Shown: positions 8,511 through 17,042 of the stretch, piece after piece
How the letters are laid out: each line of letters opens with the position of its first letter
How positions within the stretch are numbered: the first letter of the stretch is position 1
The notes under the pieces: generated by a model
The model's input: the letters and a program-made list of their open reading frames with translations, nothing else
What the model was told of the DNA's origin: nothing
The model's database searches: none
Source: Herbinix sp.
Lineage (GTDB): Bacteria; Bacillota; Clostridia; Lachnospirales; Lachnospiraceae
NCBI GenBank assembly: GCA_029240245.1
Contig: JARBTJ010000008.1
Location: forward strand, 62,001 to 126,000
Reading direction: 5' to 3'
DNA length: 64,000 nt
Program-made: the position numbers and the translations under genes

Positions 8511-9223
8511 TTGATATCAATTCCTCCAAACATACAGGTTGAATTCAGATATATTATAGGAGCTCCTGCTCCGGCATTTTGAACGTATTTATTACTTACG
8601 CCTCCAAAGATTGGTACATTATTCACCTTTATCTTAACACCGCTTGGAGCATAGATTTCAATGCCGGCAAAAACAGCACTTGCGGATATTTCAACATCAT
8701 TTTGGATAACGGCATCTCTTAAATCGAGTACAATACTACCGAAGATTGCATTGAGATTTGTTCCGTTAAAGGGCTCATGATTGATACGGATATTATTGCT
8801 GCTAAAAATCGCCGTATATTCTGACTTATTCGATGAGTGAAAGGTGCTTCCCTCCTGCCCGGTCTGGAAACCATTATGAACAGTCTTATCGCCATGAAAA
8901 TGTCTTCTGGTAAATAAATCCTGAAACATAATCCGCAGACCGATATAAATTATAATTGCCGGTATCAGTAAACTCCAAGGGTTAAAATTAAAGTCTACCC
9001 AATGAGATAAGAATAATAATACACCAATAAGAAAACCTATGGTAGAGCCCACACCAAAGTTTGATTTAATCATCCCGACAAAGCAGGGTATGATAATAAA
9101 TAGCGTCCACCAGCCGTCAAAGAAGAAATTAAAATCCCACAAATTTAATTCATTTCCGGCAATTCCAACACCGATTAAAATTATAAAAAGTCCCCATACC
9201 GCATTTCCTAACTTATTTTTCAT
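8507..9223 (-). CDS. LiaF-like membrane protein (cell-envelope stress family)
   Basis: A 238-residue protein. The N-terminal 100 residues have three to four membrane segments of the DUF5668/LiaF type ('NAVWGLFIILIGVGIAGN', 'WWTLFIIIPCFVG', 'SLLIPAIIIYIGL'). The C-terminal half is a small beta domain with 'NLNAIFGSIVLDLRDAVI' and 'ASAVFAGIEIYAPSGVKI', the signature of the cell-wall-active antibiotics response domain found in LiaF. No two-component system is adjacent, unlike classical liaIH-FSR, so its partner must be elsewhere or absent. It starts after GGGAGG and has its own promoter at 9270-9298. Confidence 0.85.
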   Translation of the reverse strand: MKNKLGNAVWGLFIILIGVGIAGNELNLWDFNFFFDGWWTLFIIIPCFVGMIKSNFGVGSTIGFLIGVLLFLSHWVDFNFNPWSLLIPAIIIYIGLRIMFQDLFTRRHFHGDKTVHNGFQTGQEGSTFHSSNKSEYTAIFSSNNIRINHEPFNGTNLNAIFGSIVLDLRDAVIQNDVEISASAVFAGIEIYAPSGVKIKVNNVPIFGGVSNKYVQNAGAGAPIIYLNSTCMFGGIDIK

Positions 9224-9269
9224 ATAAGCCTCCCATTATTATACTCATTATGGAATAATTTCCGTATTC

Positions 9270-9298
9270 ATCATACTTTATTAAAGGATTTCTTGCAA
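9270..9298 (-). promoter_or_regulatory. Promoter of the LiaF-like/DUF4097 operon
   Basis: On the minus strand, TTGCAA (9293-9298), 17-bp spacer, TATGAT (9270-9275), about 47 nt upstream of the start at 9223. Confidence 0.72.
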
Positions 9299-9335
9299 GT
9301 CACAATTGATTTATCTAATCATTTTTTAATGTAAA

Positions 9336-9358
9336 AGAACCCGCAAAATGCGAGTTCT
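9336..9358 (-). terminator. Terminator of the S8 protease cluster
   Basis: On the minus strand, a 10-bp stem AGAACTCGCA / TGCGGGTTCT with one G-T pair, a 3-nt loop, then TTTT. The stem overlaps the stop codon of the last protease gene. Confidence 0.75.
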
Positions 9359-11069
9359 ATCTGCTAATAACACTGGATCTTAAAGTTTCAAATACATTGA
9401 AGATATCTATGATTCCATAACCCCAGTCCCTATTCGGATATTGAAGTGTTTCGCTTCTTCTTGCTCCACGAATTAAGAATTTTTTCACCTCTACTGTATC
9501 AAGATTTGGATAATTCCCACGCACCGTACCCCATTCCAGCATCATTGCGGTTATCCCCGCTGTATGTGCAGCAGCAGCACTGGTTCCTGTAATCTCAGTA
9601 AAGGTGTTGTTTAAACCTGTTGTTAATATATTAACTCCAGGCGCTGCAAGCTCCGGCTTTATGGTATTAATTCTTGAATACCCTTTACTTGAATTCTGGT
9701 ACAAGACATCATTGTTTGGATTATAAGCTGTTACAGTAATGGGTGTTACGGAGTTGCCGGGTGAAGTAACAGTTGTATACGGATTCGGTTGGATGAAGTA
9801 TGTCCGGTCTGTTATAAAGTCATCGGAAGGAAGCCAGACATGAAATGTCCCGGTGATATCTCCCCTTCCATATACTTGAAAACGCCAAATTCCGCTGGAT
9901 GGATTTCGAAATCGCATCAGGATCAGCTGATCACCTGTCTGAGCCTCTACCATCTGATAATCGATGGAGATCTGCGTGGTTTCGAATACAAATGATACTT
10001 CACGGTTTACCTGAAGACTTTCCGCTATCCTTGGTATGTATTCACCGGAGGGTGAAAGGATATCAATGGAATAGGTAGCTGGAGCAGCCCCCCATAATTC
10101 GAGTGAAAATCCTGTTTCGTTTTCACCAACATTTAATTCAACCGTTGTATACCCGACAGCAGTATCTATCGTACCATAAAAATGTCTTCGTGTGTTGCCT
10201 TCATTCCCTGCAGCGATACAAACGGTTACATTCGGATAGTCAGCAATCTGAGCTAAAATGTTACTAAGTGAGCCTCGTCCATCATGGGCACCCTGGGAGG
10301 AACCCAAACCGATACATATGGATATCGGCCGCCGCAGCCGTCTGGCTACCCCTATCAAATACTGCGCTGCCCACATTATATCATTGGACTGATAACATGG
10401 AACATTATCCGGTATTGCAAAAAAGTTTTTTATATTTTGCTTAGCCTGTTTGAGTTTTACAATTACCAGATCAGAATCCGGTACAACACCACTAAAATCC
10501 TCCTGTTCGATCTCGGAACCGGCTGCTATTCCTGCCAGGGCGGTTCCATGACCAATCTCATCCATACTAGGTACTATTTCTAATGGATTTTCACTTCGTA
10601 AGGCTTCATTTATCTGTTCCTCACTGTATTCGGTTCCGTAATACATATCCGGAGGATATGCATCTTCACTAAAGATTGTCTGATCCCAGATAGCCACTAT
10701 TTTACTCGTTCCATCCGCATGCAAAAATGCCGGATTCGTATAATCGATTCCGGTATCAATGATACCCACCAATACTCCCTGTCCCCTTAAATTGAAGGCA
10801 GGCAGGCGGCGTATTCTAATTATACCGGATGCCTCTAAGCTTCTTTGTATATTTAAGCCATAACATTTCGGCAACGCTGAATAACCGAATAATCGGATAC
10901 TGCGTCCGGTGATACTGGCTGCGGGTACATAAACAATGGCATAGGTTTCATTCATAATCTGTACCGAACCATTCTGAAAATTTTGCAGGTTAGCCTGGTT
11001 ACCATTATAAGAGATGATTAAGTCGGCATAATCATTGCTCGTTATTTTAAACCGTTCTTCCTGAGTCAT
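9357..11069 (-). CDS. S8 family serine peptidase, Csp-like (paralogue 1)
   Basis: A 570-residue subtilisin-like protease. An N-terminal prodomain-like stretch (residues 1-85) comes first, then catalytic Asp105 ('IIDTGIDY'), His174 ('GHGTALAG') and Ser497 ('GTSAAAAH'). The oxyanion Asn lies in 'AAGNEGN'. An insert of about 170 residues between oxyanion Asn and Ser forms a beta-rich jelly-roll like that in clostridial Csp proteases. Csp family members (CspA/B/C) act in spore germination by activating the cortex lytic enzyme SleC. That role here is inference, because no sleC lies nearby. There is no signal peptide, as in Csp proteins. It is the last of three tandem genes and 52 bp downstream of the previous one. 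Confidence 0.88.
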   Translation of the reverse strand: MTQEERFKITSNDYADLIISYNGNQANLQNFQNGSVQIMNETYAIVYVPAASITGRSIRLFGYSALPKCYGLNIQRSLEASGIIRIRRLPAFNLRGQGVLVGIIDTGIDYTNPAFLHADGTSKIVAIWDQTIFSEDAYPPDMYYGTEYSEEQINEALRSENPLEIVPSMDEIGHGTALAGIAAGSEIEQEDFSGVVPDSDLVIVKLKQAKQNIKNFFAIPDNVPCYQSNDIMWAAQYLIGVARRLRRPISICIGLGSSQGAHDGRGSLSNILAQIADYPNVTVCIAAGNEGNTRRHFYGTIDTAVGYTTVELNVGENETGFSLELWGAAPATYSIDILSPSGEYIPRIAESLQVNREVSFVFETTQISIDYQMVEAQTGDQLILMRFRNPSSGIWRFQVYGRGDITGTFHVWLPSDDFITDRTYFIQPNPYTTVTSPGNSVTPITVTAYNPNNDVLYQNSSKGYSRINTIKPELAAPGVNILTTGLNNTFTEITGTSAAAAHTAGITAMMLEWGTVRGNYPNLDTVEVKKFLIRGARRSETLQYPNRDWGYGIIDIFNVFETLRSSVISR

Positions 11070-11121
11070 AATCTCCTCCTATAATAATCTCTATTATTTT
11101 AAACGCATTTACAGCAAAGTC

Positions 11122-12876
11122 TTATGCACCACCGGATATATCACTTCTTAATATATCAAAAATGTTAAAGGCATCCAATATTCCATATCCCCAATCTCGG
11201 TTTGGATAAATTAAGTTAGCATCTCTACGGGCTCCCCGAATCATGAACACTTTCATATCCAGAGTATTCATATTGGGATAATTACCGTTAATTACAGCCC
11301 ACTCCAGTAGCATGGCCGCAACCCCGGTCACATGAGCGGCCGCAGGACTGGTACCTGTAACCAGAGAAAACTCCTGATTTAATGTTGGAGCAAGAATATC
11401 AACTCCCGGAGCAGCAATTTCCGGCTTTATGGTACCCGTCCGGGTATAACCTCTGCTTGCATTTACATACAAGCTGTCATCCTCATTGTTATATGCTGTA
11501 ACGGTGATCGGTATGACCGCATTTCCCAGTGAAAGGATGGTAGTGTAAATATCGGAACGGATAAAAAAGGTATTATCTGATATAAACCCTTCCATTGGTA
11601 GCCAGACATGAAAGCTTGAGGCCAAATTTACACTGGAATATACACGAAACCTCCATATTCCTGGAGCAGGGTCAAGAAAACGTATCAAAATTAATTGATC
11701 ACCACTTTGTGATTCCACTATTTGAAAATCTACATTAATTATTGTGGGCTCAAAAATAAAGGACAGTGCAAAGGTTTCATCTAATGTAGCATTTAGTTTT
11801 GGCACATATTCGCCACTCGGTGACAGGACGTCAATAGTAAAAGTACCCGGTGAATTCCCCCACAATTCCATCGAAAATCCACCTTCATTCTCACCGACCG
11901 ATAGCTCTACCGTATCATAACCCAGTGTACGGTTGACGGTGCCGAAATAATGCCTTCTGGAATTGCCTTCATTACCGGCAGCAACTACAACAGCAACACC
12001 GCTATTGGATGCATAATTTGATAATAGATTGCTCAAAGAACCTCTGCCGTCATGTGCCCCCTGCGATGTTCCGATTGCTACACAGATAGCTATTGGCCTG
12101 TTTAATTGTATTGCGACTTCCATAAGATATTCCATGCCGAACAAAATATCATTTTCCTGGAAGCATACCGCATTTTCAGGAATTCGGAAAAATTCCTTTA
12201 AATAAGGTTTTGCCTGTTTTAATTTCACGACCACCAGCTCCGCATCCGGAGCCACACCGTAGAATCCGCTCTCCGGAACTTCGTTCCCTGCTGATACTCC
12301 GGATAACATGGTACCATGCCCAACCTCATCAGTTGTCGGAACAATTTCCAGCGGGTTAGGACTTCTTAAAGCCTCATTAATCTGCTCTCTGGTGTATTCT
12401 GTACCATAAAATGCATGCCCCGGAAAATTATCACTGAAAACCGTCTGGTCCCAAATGGATACTATTTTCGTTGTATTATCTGCATATTGGAAGACTGGGT
12501 TGGTATAGTCGATTCCGGAATCAATGATACCGATAAGTACTCCCTGACCTCTCAAATTAAAATTCGGTACGCTTCGCAGCCGTAAAATTCCGGATGCCTC
12601 CAGGCTGGCCTGACTGATCATACCGAATAAGGACGGCATAACCGAATACCCAAGCTCCTTAATGGTGTTATCTGTAATCTGAGCTACCGGGACATGAACT
12701 ACTGCAAGGAAAAAATTTATGATATGAATTGTTGCACCAGGAAATCTATCAAAGACAGCGGGGTCTCCGCTATAATCAATCAAAAGATCGGCATACTCAT
12801 TGCTGACAATGTTCTCTCTATCCTGCAATGTCATAGCCTGCTGTTCCGAGCTTAAGGACTGGCCATCCTGATTCAT
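11122..12876 (-). CDS. S8 family serine peptidase, Csp-like (paralogue 2)
   Basis: A 584-residue protein, starting at 12876 because AGGAGGAAAGCT precedes this ATG; a further in-frame ATG seven codons upstream lacks a ribosome site. It has a Gln/Ser-rich N-terminal extension of about 17 residues compared with its neighbours. The catalytic triad is intact: 'IIDSGIDY' (Asp), 'GHGTMLSG' (His), 'GTSPAAAH' (Ser), with 'AAGNEGN' for the oxyanion hole. The jelly-roll insert contains 'WRFRVYSSVNL' and 'HVWLPMEGF'. It is the most divergent of the three paralogues, while the other two share the opening MTQEER(F/Y)KITSN. The three differ throughout, pointing to an old duplication. Confidence 0.87.
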   Translation of the reverse strand: MNQDGQSLSSEQQAMTLQDRENIVSNEYADLLIDYSGDPAVFDRFPGATIHIINFFLAVVHVPVAQITDNTIKELGYSVMPSLFGMISQASLEASGILRLRSVPNFNLRGQGVLIGIIDSGIDYTNPVFQYADNTTKIVSIWDQTVFSDNFPGHAFYGTEYTREQINEALRSPNPLEIVPTTDEVGHGTMLSGVSAGNEVPESGFYGVAPDAELVVVKLKQAKPYLKEFFRIPENAVCFQENDILFGMEYLMEVAIQLNRPIAICVAIGTSQGAHDGRGSLSNLLSNYASNSGVAVVVAAGNEGNSRRHYFGTVNRTLGYDTVELSVGENEGGFSMELWGNSPGTFTIDVLSPSGEYVPKLNATLDETFALSFIFEPTIINVDFQIVESQSGDQLILIRFLDPAPGIWRFRVYSSVNLASSFHVWLPMEGFISDNTFFIRSDIYTTILSLGNAVIPITVTAYNNEDDSLYVNASRGYTRTGTIKPEIAAPGVDILAPTLNQEFSLVTGTSPAAAHVTGVAAMLLEWAVINGNYPNMNTLDMKVFMIRGARRDANLIYPNRDWGYGILDAFNIFDILRSDISGGA

Positions 12877-12942
12877 AGCTTTCCTCCTCCTAAACATACT
12901 TACTATATTATATTAACACCATCCGCAATATTACCTTATTTC

Positions 12943-14655
12943 TTACCTTTTCAATATACTTGACCTTAAGGTATTAAATACATTATAGATATCAAGAAGG
13001 CCATATCCCCAATCCCTGTTTGGGTACATAAGCAAATCGTTTCTCCTTGCTCCTTTTACCAGAAATTTTTTTATCTCTACCGTGTCGATTCCCGGATAAT
13101 TCCCTCGCACCGTTCCCCACTCCAAAAGCATCGCTGTTATACCTGCAGTATGAGCTGCTGCCACACTAGTACCGGAGACCTCCATAAATCCATGCTCCAG
13201 ATTCGGACTTAACATATTGACTCCGGGTGCAGCCAGCTCAGGCTTAATTGTATCAATTCTGGAATAACCTCTTCCTGCATAAGTGTATAAAGCCTCATTA
13301 TATGGATTATAAGCGGTTACTGTAATCGGTACCGTTGCATTACCTGGAGATGTTATTGTTGTATAGGGATTGGACTGAACAAAATATGTCTTATCCGATA
13401 GAAATCCATTCATCGGCAGCCATGCATGAAATGTTCCTTTCAGATCTCCCCTTCCATATACCTGAAATCTCCATATGCCCGGAGACGGTTTGCGAAAACG
13501 TAAAAGTATCAGCTGATCACCCGTTTGAGATTCAACCATATGATAGTCCACAATAATCTCCGTTTCTTCAAATACAAACGATACCTGACGGCTTACGAAC
13601 AGGCTCTCCATTATTCTTGGTACATATTCGCCGGAAGGGGATAATATATCGATAGAATAGGTATTAGGAGCTCTTCCCCAGATTTCCATGGAAAACCCAG
13701 TTTCATTTTCATCAATATATAATTCGACTGTCTCATATCCAATCGAAGGATTTATGGTACCATAATAATGTCTTCTGGCATTTCCTTCGTTACCGGCTGC
13801 AATCGTAACAGTTACGCCCGGAAAATCTCCTCCAATTGACAAAAGAGAGCTTAAATAACCCCGCCCATCGTGTGCACCGGAGGATGTCCCCAGACCTACG
13901 GCAATTGCAATGGGCCGGTTCAGTTTTCTCGCTATCCTGATCAGATATTGTGCTCCCCACATAATATCATTTTCCTGATAACAGGGAATTTCCTCGGGAA
14001 TAACAAAATACCCTCTTATCAATGATTTTGCTTGTTTTAATTTTACGATAACCAACTCTGAATCCGGAACAACACCGCTGAATTTATTTTCAATTACTGA
14101 AGATCCGGCAGCAATTCCTGCCATCATCGTACCATGGCCTATTTCGTCACGGCTGGGAACAACATCATAGGGATTTTCATTGGCCAAAGCCTCATTAATC
14201 TGTTCCCTTATATATTCGGTGCCATAAAAGGTATCCGACGGATATCCATTCACACTATCTATCGTCTGATCCCAGATAGCAACTATTTTCGTGGTTCCAT
14301 CCGGATATTGAAAGATTGGGTTGGTATAATCAATTCCCGAATCGAGTATACCGATTAAAACCCCTTTACCTCTTAAATCAAATACGGGCAGACGTCTTAA
14401 TTTGTTTACTCCTGAGACCTCCAGGCTCCTTTCATTCGTTATACCAAAGCAGGTAGGTATTGCTGAGTACCCAAATGTGCGATTGATACGTTGATTGAAT
14501 TCCTTTACCGGTATATATAAGATAGCGATTCCGGAATTCATAATATGTACAGAGTAATTTTTATATTTTTCAAAGATAGCTATATTTTCATTATATGGAA
14601 TGATTAAGTCCGCATATTCATTACTGGTAATTTTATAACGTTCTTCCTGCGTCAT
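12943..14655 (-). CDS. S8 family serine peptidase, Csp-like (paralogue 3)
   Basis: A 570-residue protein starting at 14655, where GAAGGAGAAGAGT precedes ATG; this gives the same length and the same opening as paralogue 1. Catalytic Asp is in 'ILDSGIDY', His in 'GHGTMMAG', Ser in 'GTSVAAAH' and the oxyanion Asn in 'AAGNEGN'. All key residues are present, so it should be an active protease. It is the first gene of the tandem cluster. The 51-bp minisatellite lies just upstream, where its promoter should be. No sigma-A promoter is evident there, which fits sporulation control, although I could not find a convincing sigma-G site either. Confidence 0.87.
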   Translation of the reverse strand: MTQEERYKITSNEYADLIIPYNENIAIFEKYKNYSVHIMNSGIAILYIPVKEFNQRINRTFGYSAIPTCFGITNERSLEVSGVNKLRRLPVFDLRGKGVLIGILDSGIDYTNPIFQYPDGTTKIVAIWDQTIDSVNGYPSDTFYGTEYIREQINEALANENPYDVVPSRDEIGHGTMMAGIAAGSSVIENKFSGVVPDSELVIVKLKQAKSLIRGYFVIPEEIPCYQENDIMWGAQYLIRIARKLNRPIAIAVGLGTSSGAHDGRGYLSSLLSIGGDFPGVTVTIAAGNEGNARRHYYGTINPSIGYETVELYIDENETGFSMEIWGRAPNTYSIDILSPSGEYVPRIMESLFVSRQVSFVFEETEIIVDYHMVESQTGDQLILLRFRKPSPGIWRFQVYGRGDLKGTFHAWLPMNGFLSDKTYFVQSNPYTTITSPGNATVPITVTAYNPYNEALYTYAGRGYSRIDTIKPELAAPGVNMLSPNLEHGFMEVSGTSVAAAHTAGITAMLLEWGTVRGNYPGIDTVEIKKFLVKGARRNDLLMYPNRDWGYGLLDIYNVFNTLRSSILKR

Positions 14656-14769
14656 ACTCTTCTCCTTCAATGATAATTGTTTGAGCTATCTGAGATATGT
14701 CTGTAACTTTCATTACTGTCTTACATTACAGCCTTACATTACTGCTTATACTACTGTCTTACATTACTG

Positions 14770-14991
14770 CCTTACAATATCACCATACATTATGCCTCAT
14801 ATTACTGCCTTACATTACTGCCTTACAATATCACCATACATTATGCCTCATATTACTGTCTTACACTACTGCCTTACAATATCTCCATACATTATGTCTC
14901 ATATTGCTGCCTTACACTACTGCCTTACAATATCTCCATACATTATGTCTCATATTGCTGCCTTACACTACTGCCTTACAATATCGCCTAA
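14770..14991 (+). repeat. 51-bp minisatellite upstream of the protease cluster
   Basis: The block CCTTACAATATC begins at 14770, 14821, 14872, 14923 and 14974, exactly 51 bp apart. Between them ACATTATG(C/T)CTCATATT and CTTACA(T/C)TACTG recur with few changes. That makes four full units plus a partial one. The flanks (14700-14770) hold shorter copies of the 'TTACATTACTGC' sub-motif. As 51 is a multiple of three, two frames stay open through the array, but neither has a ribosome site or a sensible protein. Confidence 0.9.
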
Positions 14992-15204
14992 TTACTGCCT
15001 TACATTACTCACTTATGTAATAATTTCATAAACCTATTGTCTATATTTCGTCTGTTATTATATTATATTACTGCCGTCAGTATATTTTCCTCTTTCTTCT
15101 CTGCCGCCATAGAAATCCTATTGCATCATAGTAATCATAATGCTTCTTACTAATTTATATAACCATAAAGGACTGGGCCATTCAAATAATTCATAACTAT
15201 AAAA

Positions 15205-15390
15205 GGCTGAGAGGATATGCACAAGAGGTACCTGGTATGTGTGTTTCGTTAAACATTCAGACGATAAGAAAAGCGTCCGTATTAGTAAGACATATCGATC
15301 TACTATGTCTTACTAATGCGAACGCTTATTATCGGCTGTAAACGGTTAAAAACACATACCGAGTACCCCCTGTGTACATTCCCCTCAGCC
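15205..15390 (-). repeat. Large imperfect inverted repeat (about 186 bp) after rplT
   Basis: Left arm 15205-15294 and right arm 15304-15390 are near-complementary around a 9-nt loop. The outer ends are GGCTGAG / CTCAGCC and the inner 15 bp (ATTAGTAAGACATA region) pair without error. The mismatches are scattered transitions, some of which give G-U pairs in RNA. It starts 26 nt after the rplT stop codon in the minus-strand transcript, so it will form a giant hairpin there. It may be a decayed MITE, an operon-end structure, or both. Confidence 0.85.
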
Positions 15391-15415
15391 CGTATATTCA
15401 AATTTATAACATTTC

Positions 15416-15772
15416 TTAAGCTAACTTGGATTTAGCAACCTCGGATAATGCTGTGAATCCCTGTGCATCGTTGATAGCCATTTCGGAAAGCATTTTTCTG
15501 TTAATATCAACATTAGCTAACTTTAATCCATGCATAAGCTTGCTGTAAGATAATCCGTTCATTCTTGCAGCTGCATTGATTCTGGCAATCCATAACTGTC
15601 TGAACTGTCTTTTTCTCTCTTTTCTACCTGCAAAAGATGATGTTAAAGCTCTCATAACTGATTGCTTAGCTACTCTATATTGTTTTGATCTGGCTCCTCT
15701 ATAGCCTTTTGCCAGTTTTAACACTTTATTATGTCTCTTCTTAGCGTTTAATCCGCCTTTAACTCTTGCCAT
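15416..15772 (-). CDS. rplT: 50S ribosomal protein L20
   Basis: 118 residues, full length for L20. It is very basic and contains the typical '[26 protein letters not shown]' region in two overlapping parts, then '[18 protein letters not shown]'. L20 binds 23S rRNA early in 50S assembly and in Firmicutes also represses its own operon by binding the leader of infC. It is the last gene of infC-rpmI-rplT. A large hairpin follows the stop codon. Confidence 0.99.
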   Translation of the reverse strand: MARVKGGLNAKKRHNKVLKLAKGYRGARSKQYRVAKQSVMRALTSSFAGRKERKRQFRQLWIARINAAARMNGLSYSKLMHGLKLANVDINRKMLSEMAINDAQGFTALSEVAKSKLA

Positions 15773-15799
15773 TTTCTATTCCTCCTTATCACCTATCTC

Positions 15800-15997
15800 T
15801 TACAGATATGGTAGAATCTTCTTCATGTTTTTTACATTAGTTTCGTCTGTCATAACTGCTTTTCTGAGATTTCTTTTTCTTTTTGCGGATTTCTTAGTTA
15901 AGATATGACTTTTGAAAGCCTTCATTCTTTTAAGTTTACCGGTACCTGTTTTCTTGAAACGCTTCGCTGCTGCTTGGCTTGTTTTTAACTTTGGCAT
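15800..15997 (-). CDS. rpmI: 50S ribosomal protein L35
   Basis: 65 residues, the usual length of L35, opening '[20 protein letters not shown]' and rich in Lys and Arg. It is a component of the large ribosomal subunit. It lies between infC and rplT in the canonical order, 27 bp ahead of rplT, behind a good AAGGAGG ribosome site. Confidence 0.98.
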   Translation of the reverse strand: MPKLKTSQAAAKRFKKTGTGKLKRMKAFKSHILTKKSAKRKRNLRKAVMTDETNVKNMKKILPYL

Positions 15998-16113
15998 GAT
16001 ATTTCCTCCTTAATAATTAATACAGCTTGTTCGGTTGCGTATATCGGGCCTGCCAATATACCATCATTGAAAATGATGCCTGCACCATCTAAATTGCTGT
16101 TTTATTTAGTATT

Positions 16114-16620
16114 TTAACGTTTTTCTGATAAGAACATAATCATACTTCTACCTTCGAGCTTTGCCGGTTTTTCAATAATTGCTACATCTTCGAGTCTTGC
16201 ATAGAAACTATCCAAAATTACCTTTGAGGCTGAGGTATGTGCCATTTCACGGCCACGGAAGCGCAATGCTACCTTTACCTTGTCACCCTTCGTAATGAAT
16301 TTCCTTGCGTTGTTCGCCTTCGTAATCAGATCATTCTCATCGATATTCGGTGACAAGCGAATTTCCTTAATTTCGGTAACCTTCTGCTTTTTCTTAGCTT
16401 CTTTATCTTTTCTTGCAATCTCGTATCTGTACTTACCGTAATCAATAATCTTACATACCGGTGGTTTCGCTGTGGGAGCTATTTTAACCAGATCTAGATT
16501 TGCCTCTTTCGCCAGTTTCATCGCATCCTTTGACGCCATAATACCCAACTGCTCTCCGTCTTCACCAATCAGGCGAACTTCTTTGTCCCTGATTTGTTCA
16601 TTAATCATTAAATCGCTAAT
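16114..16620 (-). CDS. infC: Translation initiation factor IF-3 (ATT start codon)
   Basis: 168 residues. IF-3 binds the 30S subunit, keeps it apart from the 50S and proofreads the start codon. The N-domain ('INEQIRDKEVRLIGEDGEQLG'), basic linker ('YGKYRYEIARKDKEAKKKQK') and C-domain ('KGDKVKVALRFRGREMAH') are all present. The start is read as ATT at 16618-16620: GGAGG lies 9 nt upstream, and the protein then begins ISDLMINEQI, aligning with B. subtilis IF-3 (ISKDFIINEQI). AUU starts on infC are a known autoregulatory device. The upstream in-frame ATG at 16642 precedes the ribosome site and is not used. Confidence 0.96.
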   Translation of the reverse strand: MSDLMINEQIRDKEVRLIGEDGEQLGIMASKDAMKLAKEANLDLVKIAPTAKPPVCKIIDYGKYRYEIARKDKEAKKKQKVTEIKEIRLSPNIDENDLITKANNARKFITKGDKVKVALRFRGREMAHTSASKVILDSFYARLEDVAIIEKPAKLEGRSMIMFLSEKR

Positions 16621-16862
16621 AGTACTGCACCTCCATAAAATCATGACGTTACATAGTTTCCGCTGCGAACTTATTTCACAGCATAAAAAAGATGGATATC
16701 AAGGATATCCATCTGAAAGCACTCATATAAACACACAATATTGCTGACAATATCATGATATTCATTTCGCATTGACCCGTTTGCTGTAAATAATCCTTAC
16801 GCTAAGGGTGAGAGATGGATACTCTTCTTTCCCTGTAAATACTATTTTTAGTACCTACAGCT
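16621..16862 (-). promoter_or_regulatory. Leader of the infC operon (L20-leader type)
   Basis: About 240 nt of untranslated RNA between the promoter (16869-16897) and the infC start. It contains several small hairpins (for example CCTTA-gcg-TAAGG and ATATTG-tcag-CAATAT) and ends in a strong intrinsic terminator at 16690-16714, before the coding region. This layout matches the L20-controlled leaders of Firmicute infC-rpmI-rplT operons, where L20 binding favours the terminator. The L20 contact site itself was not identified here. Confidence 0.75.
16690..16714 (-). terminator. Attenuator terminator in the infC leader
   Basis: On the minus strand, a perfect 11-bp stem AGATGGATATC / GATATCCATCT with a 3-nt loop, followed by TTTTTT. 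It lies about 70 nt upstream of the infC ATT codon, inside the leader. Confidence 0.9.
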
Positions 16863-16868
16863 TACTTA

Positions 16869-16897
16869 GTATAGCATGACAATAGCACTACGTCAAG
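16869..16897 (-). promoter_or_regulatory. Promoter of infC-rpmI-rplT
   Basis: On the minus strand, TTGACG (16892-16897), 17-bp spacer, TATACT (16869-16874). A tandem AT-rich repeat lies directly upstream and may act as an UP element. Confidence 0.85.
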
Positions 16898-16951
16898 TAA
16901 ATATTTTATCTTTGTTCATTACAGTAAATATTTTATCTTTGTTCATTACAT
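16898..16951. repeat. 27-bp tandem duplication upstream of the infC promoter
   Basis: Two exact, adjacent 27-bp copies beginning GTAAATATTTTATC and ending TTCATTACA (16898-16924 and 16925-16951). Degenerate thirds follow to about 17000. The sequence is AT-rich and abuts the -35 box. Confidence 0.9.
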
Positions 16952-17042
16952 ATTTCATCATAGTGTATTACATATTTTATCATATCGCGGTAAATACCCT
17001 CATAAAATTCCGTGTACTATCATTAATCCAAATCCCATTGAA

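Noticed and set aside
14681-15031. Open frames of 107-116 codons through the 51-bp repeat
   Set aside because: The repeat length is a multiple of three, so frames stay open by chance. There is no ribosome site and the 17-residue repeated peptide is not protein-like.
16642-16644. ATG start for infC at 16644
   Set aside because: It lies upstream of the ribosome site, which would then fall inside the coding region. The ATT codon fits family alignment.
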